Shown here one piece after another: positions 26,294 through 36,029 of a stretch of 64,000 nt of DNA (within the stretch, counting starts at the first letter, position 1; the number at the start of each line of letters is the position of its first letter). Origin of the DNA: Mageeibacillus sp. UBA4314 (GTDB lineage Bacteria > Bacillota > Clostridia > Saccharofermentanales > Saccharofermentanaceae); NCBI GenBank assembly GCA_002394605.1, contig DGUI01000033.1:1-64000 (forward strand), given 5' to 3'. The notes under the pieces are model-generated. The model saw only the letters and a list, made by a program, of their open reading frames with translations. It made no database searches and was not told the origin of the DNA. Both the position numbers and the translations under genes were made by a program.

Positions 26294-29200
26294 TTTTTTT
26301 GATTATCCTGAAGAACTGTTTGACGGTATTTCTGAACTGGTCATAGAGAGATTTGATTTTTATGATGATCAGATCAGGATGACTTTATCAGGATATAAGT
26401 CCATGGAGGATGATAATTCCCTTGACAGGTTCTATCTGCATCTGAGGGATAAGCTTAATCTTGCCATATACATCAGGTTCAATGATTTTGACCAGTCAAG
26501 CTGTGATTTTGCCATCTTCGAGAGGAAGATGAGAAGATATGTAGCAGTAAGGTTTGAAGAATCCGGATGCACGGGCAGTGCTTTTGTCGATAACGTGGGA
26601 TTTGATCTTGCAGAAGGCACGATCGTGATCGGATGTGATCAGGCGCTGGAAGTGATGTTCGATGATGACATCACTAAAGAATCATTCGGAATAACGGCAA
26701 CCGGGATATTCGGAACATTGCTCGGACTCGAGCACCTGAATTATGTTTTCAATATCGGTTCCGAAGAGGAAGTGCAGTGTCATCCCAATATCGACCTGTT
26801 CTACGATGAGGCACAGGAGATCCTCGACCGCCAGGCTAAGGAACATAAGGATGATCCTAAGGAAGGGGAGAAGGATCAGGCTCCAAAGCCTTCCGGTGAT
26901 ACATGGGAGGAGAAGGCCAAGTCCGTTAAGAGGGAGGCCAAGAAGGAATATAAGTATTTCAACAAGGGTGATGTTGACAACAAGATCTTCGGACGCGTTA
27001 AGAAGGACACTCCTCTGCGTAATATCGACCAGATCGAGATGGGTGAGGGACTTGTAAACATCCAGGGTGACATCCTGATCCAGGACAAGTTCAGACTGAC
27101 GAAGACCGGCAGTTCCGTCATCGCCAAGTTCAATGTGCTCGATAAGACCGGAGAGATACCGTGCCTCGGATTCCTTGATCCGAAGGATGCGGATATCTTT
27201 GAGAAGAGATTTGAGAAGGGCGGTTACTGCGGTATCCAGGGTTCCGTTGATTCTGTCGATGGGGAACTCGGGATCAAGGTGTCCGGCGGTTATGAAGCCG
27301 ACAGACCCAAGGGAAGGGTGGATAATGCCAAGGAGAAGAGAGTCGAGCTGCATTGCCACACCAAGATGAGCGAGAACGATGCAGTATCAGATGCAAAGGA
27401 TATGATCAATCTCGCTGCAAGCTTCGGACACAGGGCATGTGCCGTTACTGACCATGGTGTCGTACAGGCATTCCCGGCTGTCTATGAGGCGATGAAGAAG
27501 ATCAACAAGAAGAAGGAGGAAGGCCAGGAGAAGTTCAAGGCCATCCTCGGTTGTGAAGGATATCTCTGTGACGACGGACCTACCATCGTTTATGGTCTGC
27601 CTGTTGCTGCGGAAGACTATAGGCATATCGGTTCTTTTGTAACGATCGACATGAAGACGACAGGCAGCGATCCGAATGTTGATACGATGTCTGAACTCGT
27701 CTGCTCCAAATACAGGCTGAAGGGGTATAAGTGCAAGGAGATCCCTTTCGAAGGCGAATCTGATGAGGATGCAATGGCATTCTCCAAGAAGGATATCGAT
27801 ACGTCACTCTGGGATCCTGAAGAGATCCCAGAACTCCTGCGTGATGAGAGCATCAAGATATATGAACTGGCTAAGCCGAAGCCCATCGGTGTGATCGAGA
27901 ATGCTGATCTGCCGGTCAAGACTGAGTGTCTTGGGGAAGAATTCATCCCTGAGAAGATAGTTGTTGAGCACGTTGCGGATTTCCGTGCCACTTTCGAGGA
28001 TAAGATCTACGAAGGCAAGGGTGAGCCATGTGAGTCTTATTTCCTTATGGAAGAACTCCTCGGATTCATGGATCAGGCATATATTGCAGGTACTGACATC
28101 TTCACGAAGCTCGGTTTCTTAAGGAGAGCCGGATTCGGTCTCAATGTCGAGGATCATAAGTATTATAGGCAGAAGTTCCTGATGCCTGCGATAAGTGTTG
28201 AAGATATCCTCAAGTACACGGATACCGAAGGGGAGATCTCCAGGTCGGATGACCTTCTTGCAAATTGTAAGAATGATGCTGATATTGTCACGAGATTCCT
28301 TACCGGAGCTGAGACGATCGATCCTAACGAGATCAACAGCAGGATAGGGCATGTCTCCGATGAAGACCTGAAAAACAGGAAGGTCTATCCGAGCAGGCAT
28401 ATCATATTCCTCGTCCGTAATTATGCAGGTCTTTACAACCTCTACAGGATGGTGTCTGAAGGACATATCAATTACTTCTCGTACAGGCCGAGAGTCCCTA
28501 AGAGCAGGATCAGGTATTATTCGAACGGCATCATAATCGGCGGTGCCTGCGAAGCCGGCGAGATCTACAGGTTCGTCATAGATACTTACAGGCAACAGGG
28601 TAAGGATAAGGAGAAGACATTTGAGTTCCTCAGGAACTCGGACCGTATGCGCGAGATCTTAAGTCTCTACGATTATGTCGAGATCCAGCCTCTTTGCAAT
28701 AACATGTTCCTGACAAGGCAGCAGCCTAAGCCTGAGGATACTCATTTTGTACCGCTCAATTCAGATGATATCAGGGTGCTCAATGAACTCCTCGTTGAGA
28801 TCGCCGACGCATACAAGATGCCGTGCTGTGCCACGACTGACTCACACTTCCTTGAGAAAGAAGACGGCAAATACCGTAAGTATCTTCTCATGGATCAGGG
28901 GTTCAGTGATGCTGACATGCAGTCTGACCTGTATTTCAGGACGACTGATGAGATGCTCGCCGAATTCGAGTATCTTGGCAAGAAGAAGGCTTTTGAGGTC
29001 GTTGTTACCAATACGAATAAGTTTGCCGACATGATCGACTTTGGTCTCAAGCCGTTCCCGGACGGAACTTATCCGCCTATCATCGCACGAGCTGCGGCAG
29101 ATGTCAGGGACATCGTATATACTCGTGCAAATAAGCTCTACAGGCACAAGGGCAAACTGAACGATACTGTTGCGGCAAGGATCGAGAAGGAACTCACATC

Positions 29201-31007
29201 CATCTTTACCAACGGATTTGCCATCATGTACTACATAGCGTACAGGCTTGTTAAGAAGTCGAACAACGACGGATACATCGTAGGTTCGAGAGGATCCGTC
29301 GGTTCTTCGTTCGTTGCTACGATGAGCGGCATATCGGAAGTAAATCCTCTGCCGCCTCACTACAGGTGTCCGAAGTGCAATTATGTTGAATTCGATAATA
29401 CGGGAACATACGGTTCAGGATTTGATATGCCTGTCAAGCAATGTCCGGACTGCGGTGTCGACATGTGCAAGGACGGTCAGGACATTCCTTTTGAGACCTT
29501 CCTCGGGTTCTTTGGAGACAAGCAGCCTGATATCGATCTGAACTTCTCGGGTGAATACCAGCCCAACGCTCACAAGTATGTTGAATTCCTGTTCGGCACG
29601 ACACACACGTTCAAGGCGGGAACAGTAGGTACATTTGCCGATAAGAACGCATATGCAGTCGCCAGATCTGCGTGTGAGAAGCATAACATCCCTTACACGA
29701 ACGCGAAGCTCGATTACATGTCCAGAGGCATAATGGGCGTTAAGAGGACCACATCCCAGCATCCCGGAGGAATGGTCGTCGTTCCCAAGGAAATGGATGT
29801 ATATGAGTTTACACCGATCCAGTGTCCTGCTAACAAGATAACGGGTGATATAATCACTACTCACTTCGATTTCCGTGCGATGCATGATACCATCCTTAAG
29901 CTCGATATCCTAGGACACGCAGATCCTACGGTCCTGAAGATGCTCAATGAACTCACTGGGATAGATGTCACAACCATCCCGATCCCTGATGAGAAGGTAA
30001 TGAGCCTTCTGTCATCGACTGAAGCACTCGGGTTCCCTCCTGAAGCTACCGAGGCAGGTGCTGCAACGCTCGGTCTGTCAGAGCTTGGTACTCCGATGGC
30101 CAGAGGAATGATCGCAGAGACGAAGCCGACGAGGTTCTATGATCTCGTCCAGCTCATGGGTCTGTCACACGGTACCGACGTATGGACCGGCAATGCTCAG
30201 GATCTTATCAAGAAGGGCATCTGCGACCTTAATTCGGTTATCGGGTGCCGTGACTCCATCATGACAACGCTCATCTACTGGGGAGTTCCCAACAAGGACG
30301 CTTTCGATATCATGGAGAATGTCCGTAAGGGTAAGGTCGCCAAGGGCGAGTGCGATAAGTGGGAAGGCTGGAAGCAGCTCATGAGAGAGAATAACGTGCC
30401 TGACTGGTACATTGAATCCTGCCAGAAGATCAAGTACATGTTCCCTAAGGCGCATGCTGCCGCTTATTCAATATCTTCGCTGCGTGTAGCGTGGTTCAAG
30501 GTCTATTACCCGGAAGAATATTACTGTGCTTTCTTCACGATCAGAGGCGACGAGTTTGATGCCGCGGCTATGTGCAAGGGTCCTGATGTAGTAAAAGAGA
30601 GAAGATACGAACTCGAAGAGAAGAAGAGGACTTCCAACGAAGCGAGGAACAACCCCAAGGTCAAATCAGAGATCGCACTGTGCGAGATCGTAGAGGAGAT
30701 GTATGCGAGGGGGATCACTTTCGCGCCGATCTCGCTTGAGGAGTCAATGGGCATGAGGTTCGTCAAGAAGGAGAAGGGAGTCATCATACCTCCGTTCAAC
30801 GCGATCAACGAGATCTCGGAGTCAATGGGACTTGGGATCGAGAATGCAAGGAAGGATGGTCCGTTCAAGAACCGTGAGGATTTTGCGACGCGTTCGGGGA
30901 TCGGTTCGTCTGCTGTAGAGAAGCTCGTTGCTTACGGCGGCATCCTTGATGATCTTCCCGAGAGTGCCCAGGTAGACATGTTCGATATGTTCGGCATAGG
31001 TAAGTGA
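26268..31007 (+). CDS. polC: DNA polymerase III, PolC-type, with degenerate exonuclease domain
   Basis: Main replicative polymerase of low-G+C Gram-positives. At 1579 residues it is longer than typical PolC (about 1430-1460). In order: N-terminal domain (1-215), OB-fold (about 255-340), PHP domain (from about 357: ELHCHTKMSENDAV), an exonuclease-like insert (about 455-680), then the polymerase core with SRGSVGSSFVATMSG, the zinc-type Cys pairs (RCPKCNY and QCPDCG) and PDIDLNFSGEYQP. The exonuclease insert reads IDMKTTG (Asp461, Lys463), where proofreading PolC has DxE, and later motifs are also changed. The start TTG 26268 lies inside ispG and has no clear ribosome site, so the N-terminus is uncertain. 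Confidence 0.95.
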   Translation: MEKKVRLIDFFDYPEELFDGISELVIERFDFYDDQIRMTLSGYKSMEDDNSLDRFYLHLRDKLNLAIYIRFNDFDQSSCDFAIFERKMRRYVAVRFEESGCTGSAFVDNVGFDLAEGTIVIGCDQALEVMFDDDITKESFGITATGIFGTLLGLEHLNYVFNIGSEEEVQCHPNIDLFYDEAQEILDRQAKEHKDDPKEGEKDQAPKPSGDTWEEKAKSVKREAKKEYKYFNKGDVDNKIFGRVKKDTPLRNIDQIEMGEGLVNIQGDILIQDKFRLTKTGSSVIAKFNVLDKTGEIPCLGFLDPKDADIFEKRFEKGGYCGIQGSVDSVDGELGIKVSGGYEADRPKGRVDNAKEKRVELHCHTKMSENDAVSDAKDMINLAASFGHRACAVTDHGVVQAFPAVYEAMKKINKKKEEGQEKFKAILGCEGYLCDDGPTIVYGLPVAAEDYRHIGSFVTIDMKTTGSDPNVDTMSELVCSKYRLKGYKCKEIPFEGESDEDAMAFSKKDIDTSLWDPEEIPELLRDESIKIYELAKPKPIGVIENADLPVKTECLGEEFIPEKIVVEHVADFRATFEDKIYEGKGEPCESYFLMEELLGFMDQAYIAGTDIFTKLGFLRRAGFGLNVEDHKYYRQKFLMPAISVEDILKYTDTEGEISRSDDLLANCKNDADIVTRFLTGAETIDPNEINSRIGHVSDEDLKNRKVYPSRHIIFLVRNYAGLYNLYRMVSEGHINYFSYRPRVPKSRIRYYSNGIIIGGACEAGEIYRFVIDTYRQQGKDKEKTFEFLRNSDRMREILSLYDYVEIQPLCNNMFLTRQQPKPEDTHFVPLNSDDIRVLNELLVEIADAYKMPCCATTDSHFLEKEDGKYRKYLLMDQGFSDADMQSDLYFRTTDEMLAEFEYLGKKKAFEVVVTNTNKFADMIDFGLKPFPDGTYPPIIARAAADVRDIVYTRANKLYRHKGKLNDTVAARIEKELTSIFTNGFAIMYYIAYRLVKKSNNDGYIVGSRGSVGSSFVATMSGISEVNPLPPHYRCPKCNYVEFDNTGTYGSGFDMPVKQCPDCGVDMCKDGQDIPFETFLGFFGDKQPDIDLNFSGEYQPNAHKYVEFLFGTTHTFKAGTVGTFADKNAYAVARSACEKHNIPYTNAKLDYMSRGIMGVKRTTSQHPGGMVVVPKEMDVYEFTPIQCPANKITGDIITTHFDFRAMHDTILKLDILGHADPTVLKMLNELTGIDVTTIPIPDEKVMSLLSSTEALGFPPEATEAGAATLGLSELGTPMARGMIAETKPTRFYDLVQLMGLSHGTDVWTGNAQDLIKKGICDLNSVIGCRDSIMTTLIYWGVPNKDAFDIMENVRKGKVAKGECDKWEGWKQLMRENNVPDWYIESCQKIKYMFPKAHAAAYSISSLRVAWFKVYYPEEYYCAFFTIRGDEFDAAAMCKGPDVVKERRYELEEKKRTSNEARNNPKVKSEIALCEIVEEMYARGITFAPISLEESMGMRFVKKEKGVIIPPFNAINEISESMGLGIENARKDGPFKNREDFATRSGIGSSAVEKLVAYGGILDDLPESAQVDMFDMFGIGK

Positions 31008-33262
31008 TGAGCAGGACCGCGAGATTATTGTTGAGAAATGCAGTCAGGCAGACTGACAGATACTACTCTTACATCATCCCTGAAGAACTCGACGGGATGG
31101 TCGTAAAGGGCAGTCTTGTCAAGGTTCCGTTTGGCGGCGGCAACAAGCTTATGAGCGGCGTAGTAACTGAGATCACTGATGAAGGACCAGCTGACGGAAT
31201 GAAGCTCAAGAACATTGATTCGCTCGCTGACGATGAGAAGGTAATGACAGATGAGCAGATCAGTCTCATTGAGCCCCTGGCGAGAAGGTATAACTGTACA
31301 AAGAGCGACATCATAGAACTCTTTGTTCCTTCGTTTGTCGAAGGGCATAAGACGAAGATGGCCGACTATTATGCCATCAGTGACAAAGAACTCGCGGATC
31401 AGCAGCTGACGGGGAATAAGCTCCGTTCAGTCAACCACATACGGGTGCTCGAGTACCTGATGGAGAACGGAACGTGTGATAAGAAGACGATCATATCAGA
31501 TACCGGAGTGCCGCCGCAGAGTCTTAAGGGATTAGTTGACAAAGGCCTTGTAACTGTCACGAAGGGGAAGGCTCCGGAAGATGAGACCGGGGAGATCATC
31601 GAAGTGCCGCAGGACTCGAAATACACGGCTGAATACGACCTCAACGACAGCCAGAAGGAAGCCGTGAGGAAGATAACTTCATGTGGTCAGTATAAGGTGT
31701 TCCTGCTATATGGCGTTACGGGCAGCGGCAAGACCGAAGTCTTTCTTAACTGCGCGTCTGATACTACTTCCAAGGGCGGACAGGTCCTCTATCTCGTGCC
31801 TGAGATATCGCTTACGCCACAGACAGTATTATGGATCAAGGGACGACTCGGTAACGATTGTGCGATCCTTCACAGTAAGCTGACTGACAGACAGAGGTAC
31901 GAACAGTGGAACATGATCAGGACAGGGAAGGCCAAGGTCGTTGTCGGTCCGAGAAGCGCCGTGTTCGCGCCTTTCTCGAACCTCAAGCTCGTTATAGTCG
32001 ATGAGGAACATGATCCTTCATACAAGGCCGACAGCCATCCGAGATATAATGCAAAATCCGTAGCCATGATAAGAGCCAGAGGCTTTGGCGCCAGGGTGGT
32101 GCTCGGTTCTGCAACACCTGCTATCGATTCGTTCTATGCTGCTCAGCAGGGATTCTATGAGAGGCTGGATCTTCCTTCGAGAGCCAAGGAAGGAGCTATA
32201 ATGCCGGCCGTGTATCCGGTTGACATGAAGGAGCAGATAAAACTCGGCGGCGGCAGTATCTTATCTCTTCCGCTCCGTAATGCAATGGCAAGAGCTCTGT
32301 CTAAGAATAAGCAGGTGATCCTTTTCCTGAACAGGAGAGGTTATTCCAGAACCCTCGTCTGCAATGACTGCGGGGAGCCTGCCAGGTGTGTCCACTGTTC
32401 CGTAGGCATGACGCTTCATAACAATCCCAGGTCCGGCCAAAGGCTTCTGATATGCCATTACTGCGGCTATACGATCCCTGCTAACGAGGCATGCTGTGAC
32501 TCTTGCAAAGGCAGGTCGTTCTCCCGCGCAGGATTCGGAACACAGCAGCTCGAGGAAGTCCTGAACAAGCACTTTCCGAATGAGAAGATACTCAGGATGG
32601 ATCAGGATACAACACAGAAGAGAGGCGCTGTAGCTGATATCGTATCTGATTTTGCTGCCGGCAAGGCATCCATCCTCATCGGGACACAGATGATCGCCAA
32701 AGGTCACGATTTCCCGAACTGTACGGTCGTCGGCATACTTTCTGCTGATCTCATGGTCAACTCCGTTAATGTCAGGGGATCGGAGAGGGCTTTTGCCCTT
32801 ATTACCCAGGCTTCCGGAAGAGCGGGAAGGGGAGATACCCCGGGCGAGGTCTTTATCCAGACATCCAATCCTGACGATCCGTTGTTTGTCAATGCTGCAA
32901 GCCAGGACTATGAAGCGTTCTACGATAACGAGATAAAGTACAGGGAGAACTTGAAGCTCCCTCCGTTCAAGGCGATGGGGGAGATAATCCTGTCGCTTCC
33001 TGATCCGGCGGAAGCTTTTGAGAAGGCGAATAACCTCATGAAATACATTACCGATTTCCTTAAAGTGCAGGATAAGTCATACGGATTTGAGTGCTTCGGG
33101 CCGATCCCGGATGTTATTTTCGAGCTGAGGTCGAAATTCAGGTACAGCATTACTGTCAAAGCTAAGAACATATCGGCCATAAATGCCGTATTCAGGCAGA
33201 TCATGCAGGATTTTGACTATAAAGAATACCCGTTATCCTTCGATAATGATTGTATGAATTGA
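31007..33262 (+). CDS. priA: Primosomal protein N' (replication restart helicase)
   Basis: 3'-5' helicase that restarts stalled forks. The 751-residue product has Walker A GVTGSGKTEVF, the DEEH box (VDEEHDPSYK), and the zinc-binding cysteines between the helicase halves (CNDCGEPARCVHC, CHYCG, CCDSC), then GTQMIAKGHDFP. I use ATG 31007, overlapping the polC stop (TGATG); GTG 31004 is in frame directly upstream. PolC and PriA being adjacent groups two replication genes. Confidence 0.95.
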   Translation: MSRTARLLLRNAVRQTDRYYSYIIPEELDGMVVKGSLVKVPFGGGNKLMSGVVTEITDEGPADGMKLKNIDSLADDEKVMTDEQISLIEPLARRYNCTKSDIIELFVPSFVEGHKTKMADYYAISDKELADQQLTGNKLRSVNHIRVLEYLMENGTCDKKTIISDTGVPPQSLKGLVDKGLVTVTKGKAPEDETGEIIEVPQDSKYTAEYDLNDSQKEAVRKITSCGQYKVFLLYGVTGSGKTEVFLNCASDTTSKGGQVLYLVPEISLTPQTVLWIKGRLGNDCAILHSKLTDRQRYEQWNMIRTGKAKVVVGPRSAVFAPFSNLKLVIVDEEHDPSYKADSHPRYNAKSVAMIRARGFGARVVLGSATPAIDSFYAAQQGFYERLDLPSRAKEGAIMPAVYPVDMKEQIKLGGGSILSLPLRNAMARALSKNKQVILFLNRRGYSRTLVCNDCGEPARCVHCSVGMTLHNNPRSGQRLLICHYCGYTIPANEACCDSCKGRSFSRAGFGTQQLEEVLNKHFPNEKILRMDQDTTQKRGAVADIVSDFAAGKASILIGTQMIAKGHDFPNCTVVGILSADLMVNSVNVRGSERAFALITQASGRAGRGDTPGEVFIQTSNPDDPLFVNAASQDYEAFYDNEIKYRENLKLPPFKAMGEIILSLPDPAEAFEKANNLMKYITDFLKVQDKSYGFECFGPIPDVIFELRSKFRYSITVKAKNISAINAVFRQIMQDFDYKEYPLSFDNDCMN

Positions 33263-33287
33263 ATTAAAGCCTCCAAGGTGATACAAT
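33259..33287 (+). promoter_or_regulatory. Promoter for dapA-dapB-yajC
   Basis: TTGAAT (33259-33264), 17 bp, TACAAT (33282-33287). The -35 box overlaps the priA stop. The spacing is ideal and four of six bases match the -35 consensus. Confidence 0.7.
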
Positions 33288-33321
33288 CTTATGCGTATTT
33301 TTATTTTTGGAGGTAAATCTT

Positions 33322-34221
33322 ATGGCACGACCTATTTTTACGGGCGCTGGAGTTGCGATCGTTACACCGTTTGACGAGAGTGGTGTTAATTTCAAGAAGC
33401 TTGAGGAGCTTATCGACTTCCAGATCAAGAATAAGATCGACTCCATCATCATCTGCGGATCCACGGGTGAAGCTGCTACAATGAGCCATGAAGAGCATGT
33501 CAGCGCCATCAAGTGCGCAGTAGATACGGCAGCAGGCAGAGTTCCTGTCATCGCAGGAACAGGTTCCAATGATACGGCATACGGGATCGAGCTTTCAAAG
33601 GAAGCCGAGGCTTGCGGTGCAGACGCAGTCCTCCTCGTTACACCTTACTACAACAAGTGTACGCAGGAAGGCCTTTACAGACACTATGAGGCAACGGCAG
33701 CAAGTGTCAACATCCCCTGTGTGCTTTACAATGTCCCTTCAAGGACTAACGTAAACATCACTCCCGAGCTCCTTTACCGTCTTGCGGATATCGAGAATAT
33801 CGTAGCCGTCAAGGAGTGTAACTTCGGACAGGTTCCTGAGATCTACAGTCTTACGGGTGACAGATATGCGCTCTATTCAGGTGAGGACGGACTTGTCGTT
33901 CCCATGCTGTCTCTCGGCGCTTACGGTGTTATCTCCGTTGTCGCTAACCTTATGCCTGAGTATACGAGCACGATGGTCCATTCATTTATCGATGGAGATA
34001 TCGAGAAAGCAAAGAAGATGCAGATCGATGTTGTACCTCTCGTTAAGGCAATGTTCTGCGAGGTCAACCCGATCCCCGTCAAGGAAGCCTGCGATATCGT
34101 AGGAATGAACGTCGGTCCCTGCCGTCTGCCCCTGTGTGAGATGAGCAAGAAGAACCGCGAGTTCGTTACGGAAGTCCTGGGCAAGTATGATCTGTCTGCG
34201 GTCAACGAATACTTCAAATAA
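33322..34221 (+). CDS. dapA: 4-hydroxy-tetrahydrodipicolinate synthase
   Basis: First enzyme of the lysine/diaminopimelate branch, condensing pyruvate with aspartate semialdehyde. The 299-residue product shows GSTGEAATMSHEEH, LYNVPSRT and the Schiff-base lysine in VAVKECN. I use ATG 33322, with GGAGG at 33309-33313; a TTG at 33307 would include that site. It is followed 20 bases later by dapB, the next-step enzyme. Confidence 0.97.
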   Translation: MARPIFTGAGVAIVTPFDESGVNFKKLEELIDFQIKNKIDSIIICGSTGEAATMSHEEHVSAIKCAVDTAAGRVPVIAGTGSNDTAYGIELSKEAEACGADAVLLVTPYYNKCTQEGLYRHYEATAASVNIPCVLYNVPSRTNVNITPELLYRLADIENIVAVKECNFGQVPEIYSLTGDRYALYSGEDGLVVPMLSLGAYGVISVVANLMPEYTSTMVHSFIDGDIEKAKKMQIDVVPLVKAMFCEVNPIPVKEACDIVGMNVGPCRLPLCEMSKKNREFVTEVLGKYDLSAVNEYFK

Positions 34222-34241
34222 TCAGTAAAGGATAAAAAACT

Positions 34242-35006
34242 ATGGTCAAGATCTTTTTGAATGGCTGTTGCGGCCGTATGGGCAAAGCGATCGCCGCTAT
34301 GTGTAAGGCAAGCCCTGATTTCAAGGTGGTTGCAGGTTGTGATCTGATATCATCAGACGAACTGGGATTCCCCGTATACACAAACCCGAACGATTGTGAT
34401 GTTGAATTCGATGCAATCATCGATTTCTCCAACGCGAAAGCAGTTCCCATGATCAACGCATTTGCCGTTGCTTCAGGCAAGCCTTTCGTATGCTGCACAA
34501 CGGCCTTGAGCGACGAAGTCGTAGCTGACATTCTGGAATCTTCCAAGAAGATCCCCGTGTTCAAGTCTGCGAACATGAGCTACGGGATGAACGTACTCTT
34601 TGAGCTCGTCCGTCAGGCAACAAAGGCCCTGTATCCTGAGAGCGACATCGAGATCGTGGAAGCACATCACAACCGCAAGCTCGATGCACCTTCCGGAACG
34701 GCACTCATGATCGCTGACGTTATCTCTGAAGAGACGAACAACGAACTTGAATTCGTCTATGACAGGCATTCAGAGAACAAGGCAAGAGACAAGAAGGAAC
34801 TTGGCTTCTCATGTATCCGTGGCGGCAATATCATCGGTGAGCATGAAGTAATGTTTATTTCTGACGAAGAAATTGTTAAAATATCACACAGTGCCAGATC
34901 AAGGGACGTATTTGCCAAGGGTGCGCTCACGGCTGCAGCCTTCCTTGTAGGTAAGAAACCCGGCTACTACACAATGCAGGACATTGTTGCCGAAGCATTT
35001 AAATAA
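34242..35006 (+). CDS. dapB: 4-hydroxy-tetrahydrodipicolinate reductase
   Basis: NAD(P)H-dependent second step of the diaminopimelate branch. The 254-residue product has NGCCGRMGKAIA (nucleotide loop), the signature EAHHNRKLDAPSGTA, and FAKGALTAAAFL at the end. The ribosome site AAAGGA lies upstream. It forms an operon with dapA, and yajC begins 14 bases after its stop. Confidence 0.97.
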   Translation: MVKIFLNGCCGRMGKAIAAMCKASPDFKVVAGCDLISSDELGFPVYTNPNDCDVEFDAIIDFSNAKAVPMINAFAVASGKPFVCCTTALSDEVVADILESSKKIPVFKSANMSYGMNVLFELVRQATKALYPESDIEIVEAHHNRKLDAPSGTALMIADVISEETNNELEFVYDRHSENKARDKKELGFSCIRGGNIIGEHEVMFISDEEIVKISHSARSRDVFAKGALTAAAFLVGKKPGYYTMQDIVAEAFK

Positions 35007-35020
35007 TTGGAGGTCATCAG

Positions 35021-35467
35021 ATGACAGATTCACTCAAGTTACTTTTTGAAGGTACAACAACTTCAAATCCGCCGCAGACATCGACAATGGATATGATCAC
35101 ATCGTATTATCCGCTTATCATGCTCGTATTCTTAGGCGTTATCTTCTACTTTATGCTCATCCGTCCGCAGCGTAAGCGTGACAAGGAACAGAAGGAGATG
35201 ATGAGCAAGCTTACAGTAGGTGATAAGGTTACAACGATAGGAGGTCTTGTTGGTGTTATCGCGCAGATCAAGGATGATGAAGTAACTATCTCAACATCTG
35301 TTGCAAATACTCTTGTTACTTACACAAAGGCAGCTATCCAGACCGTAGAGAAGCGCGAAAGTTCATCTTCTGCATCTTCTGCTTCCAAGGATAAGGATGC
35401 TGATAATGAGGAGCCCAAGAAGAAGGGCGGCCTGTTCGGCAAGAAGAAGGACGAAGAGGAAGGCTGA
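35021..35467 (+). CDS. yajC: Preprotein translocase subunit YajC
   Basis: Small membrane protein of the Sec holotranslocon. The 148-residue product has a single transmembrane helix (about 27-46: YPLIMLVFLGVIFYFMLI), the family motif RPQRKRDKEQKEMMSKLTVGDKV (shown in part), and a charged Ser/Lys/Glu-rich tail longer than usual. secD/secF do not follow; a terminator does. A GGAGGTC ribosome site precedes the ATG. Confidence 0.92.
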   Translation: MTDSLKLLFEGTTTSNPPQTSTMDMITSYYPLIMLVFLGVIFYFMLIRPQRKRDKEQKEMMSKLTVGDKVTTIGGLVGVIAQIKDDEVTISTSVANTLVTYTKAAIQTVEKRESSSSASSASKDKDADNEEPKKKGGLFGKKKDEEEG

Positions 35468-35492
35468 TAGTCTTAGTTTGATCAAGATTAAG

Positions 35493-35520
35493 GGCTGTCT
35501 CAAGATGAGACAGCCTTTTT
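35493..35520 (+). terminator. Rho-independent terminator after yajC
   Basis: A perfect 10-bp stem, GGCTGTCTCA (35493-35502) and TGAGACAGCC (35506-35515), with an AGA loop and a run of five T. Confidence 0.93.
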
Positions 35521-35550
35521 GCTGTGTGGGGCGATGCTAGTTGAGGGGAA

Positions 35551-35590
35551 ATTACATGTAAATGTACATGTAGCAGAGGTTACATGTAAT
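35551..35590. repeat. Inverted repeat ATTACATGTAA
   Basis: ATTACATGTAA (35551-35561) and TTACATGTAAT (35580-35590) are perfect inverted copies, each nearly palindromic, with another ACATGT between them. A GC-rich hairpin (GGTGCG-GGG-CGCACC, about 35599-35613) follows. It is part of the roughly 510-base gene-free region 35521-36029. Confidence 0.85.
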
Positions 35591-35623
35591 CATGTTCCGG
35601 TGCGGGGCGCACCGGGCGCCTGT

Positions 35624-35644
35624 AAAGGTGTCCCCGGTGGCATG
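35624..35644 (+). repeat. Dispersed intergenic repeat, copy 2 (short form)
   Basis: AAAGGTGTCCCCGGTGGCAT matches the first 20 bases of the copy at 35801 except for one C/T difference, and then diverges. It lies on the left side of a pair of 51-bp palindromes. Confidence 0.8.
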
Positions 35645-35675
35645 TTTGGGATTGGTTAAGGTTGCCGGACGATCC

Positions 35676-35777
35676 ATTCTATAAAGTGCTCTATGTAATG
35701 CAAATACATAGAGTGGTTTATAGAATATTCTATGTAGCGTTCTATGTAATGAAAAAACATAGAGTGGATTATAGAAT
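35676..35777. repeat. Two tandem 51-bp palindromic units
   Basis: Unit A (35676-35726) and unit B (35727-35777) are each 51 bp, begin ATTCTAT and end ATAGAAT, and differ at a minority of positions. Each can fold into a long hairpin: in unit A, ATTCTATAAA pairs with TTTATAGAAT, and CTCTATGTA with TACATAGAG around a 7-base loop. They are framed by the GGTGTCCC repeat copies at 35624 and 35801. No coding frame is evident. Confidence 0.9.
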
Positions 35778-35800
35778 GAGCTGATTCCATGACCGTGATC

Positions 35801-35840
35801 AAAGGTGTCCCTGGTGGCATCCGGCGTTGCCGGTCTCACT
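35801..35840 (+). repeat. Dispersed intergenic repeat, copy 3 (full form)
   Basis: This copy reads AAAGGTGTCCCTGGTGGCAT, then CCGGCGTTGCCGGTCTCACT. It shares the long form with 2432-2468 and contains a perfect CCGGC-GTT-GCCGG hairpin. The remainder of the region to 36029 has a CCCCCCTG/AGGGG element near 35914-35935 and A+T-rich sequence (TAAATAATAAT) before the amidase ribosome site. Confidence 0.85.
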
Positions 35841-36029
35841 AACAGTAGAGCAAACAGCCTCCGGCCTTACTGCCAGTCAGACTCATCCATTACGGATCAC
35901 ATATGCTTTTAGCCCCCCTGTTTTCGGCCTAGGGGAAGAGCTTATCATTACGATACCGCATCTAAAACGGTAACTTATTAGTAACTTTGTTGCTAAATAA
36001 TAATGCTAAAATCATCATTGGAGGTATTT

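Noticed and set aside
35551..35777. CRISPR-like array from the tandem palindromes
   Set aside because: There are only two adjacent units, no spacers, and no cas genes; the units are palindromic hairpins. The same holds for 50158-50274.
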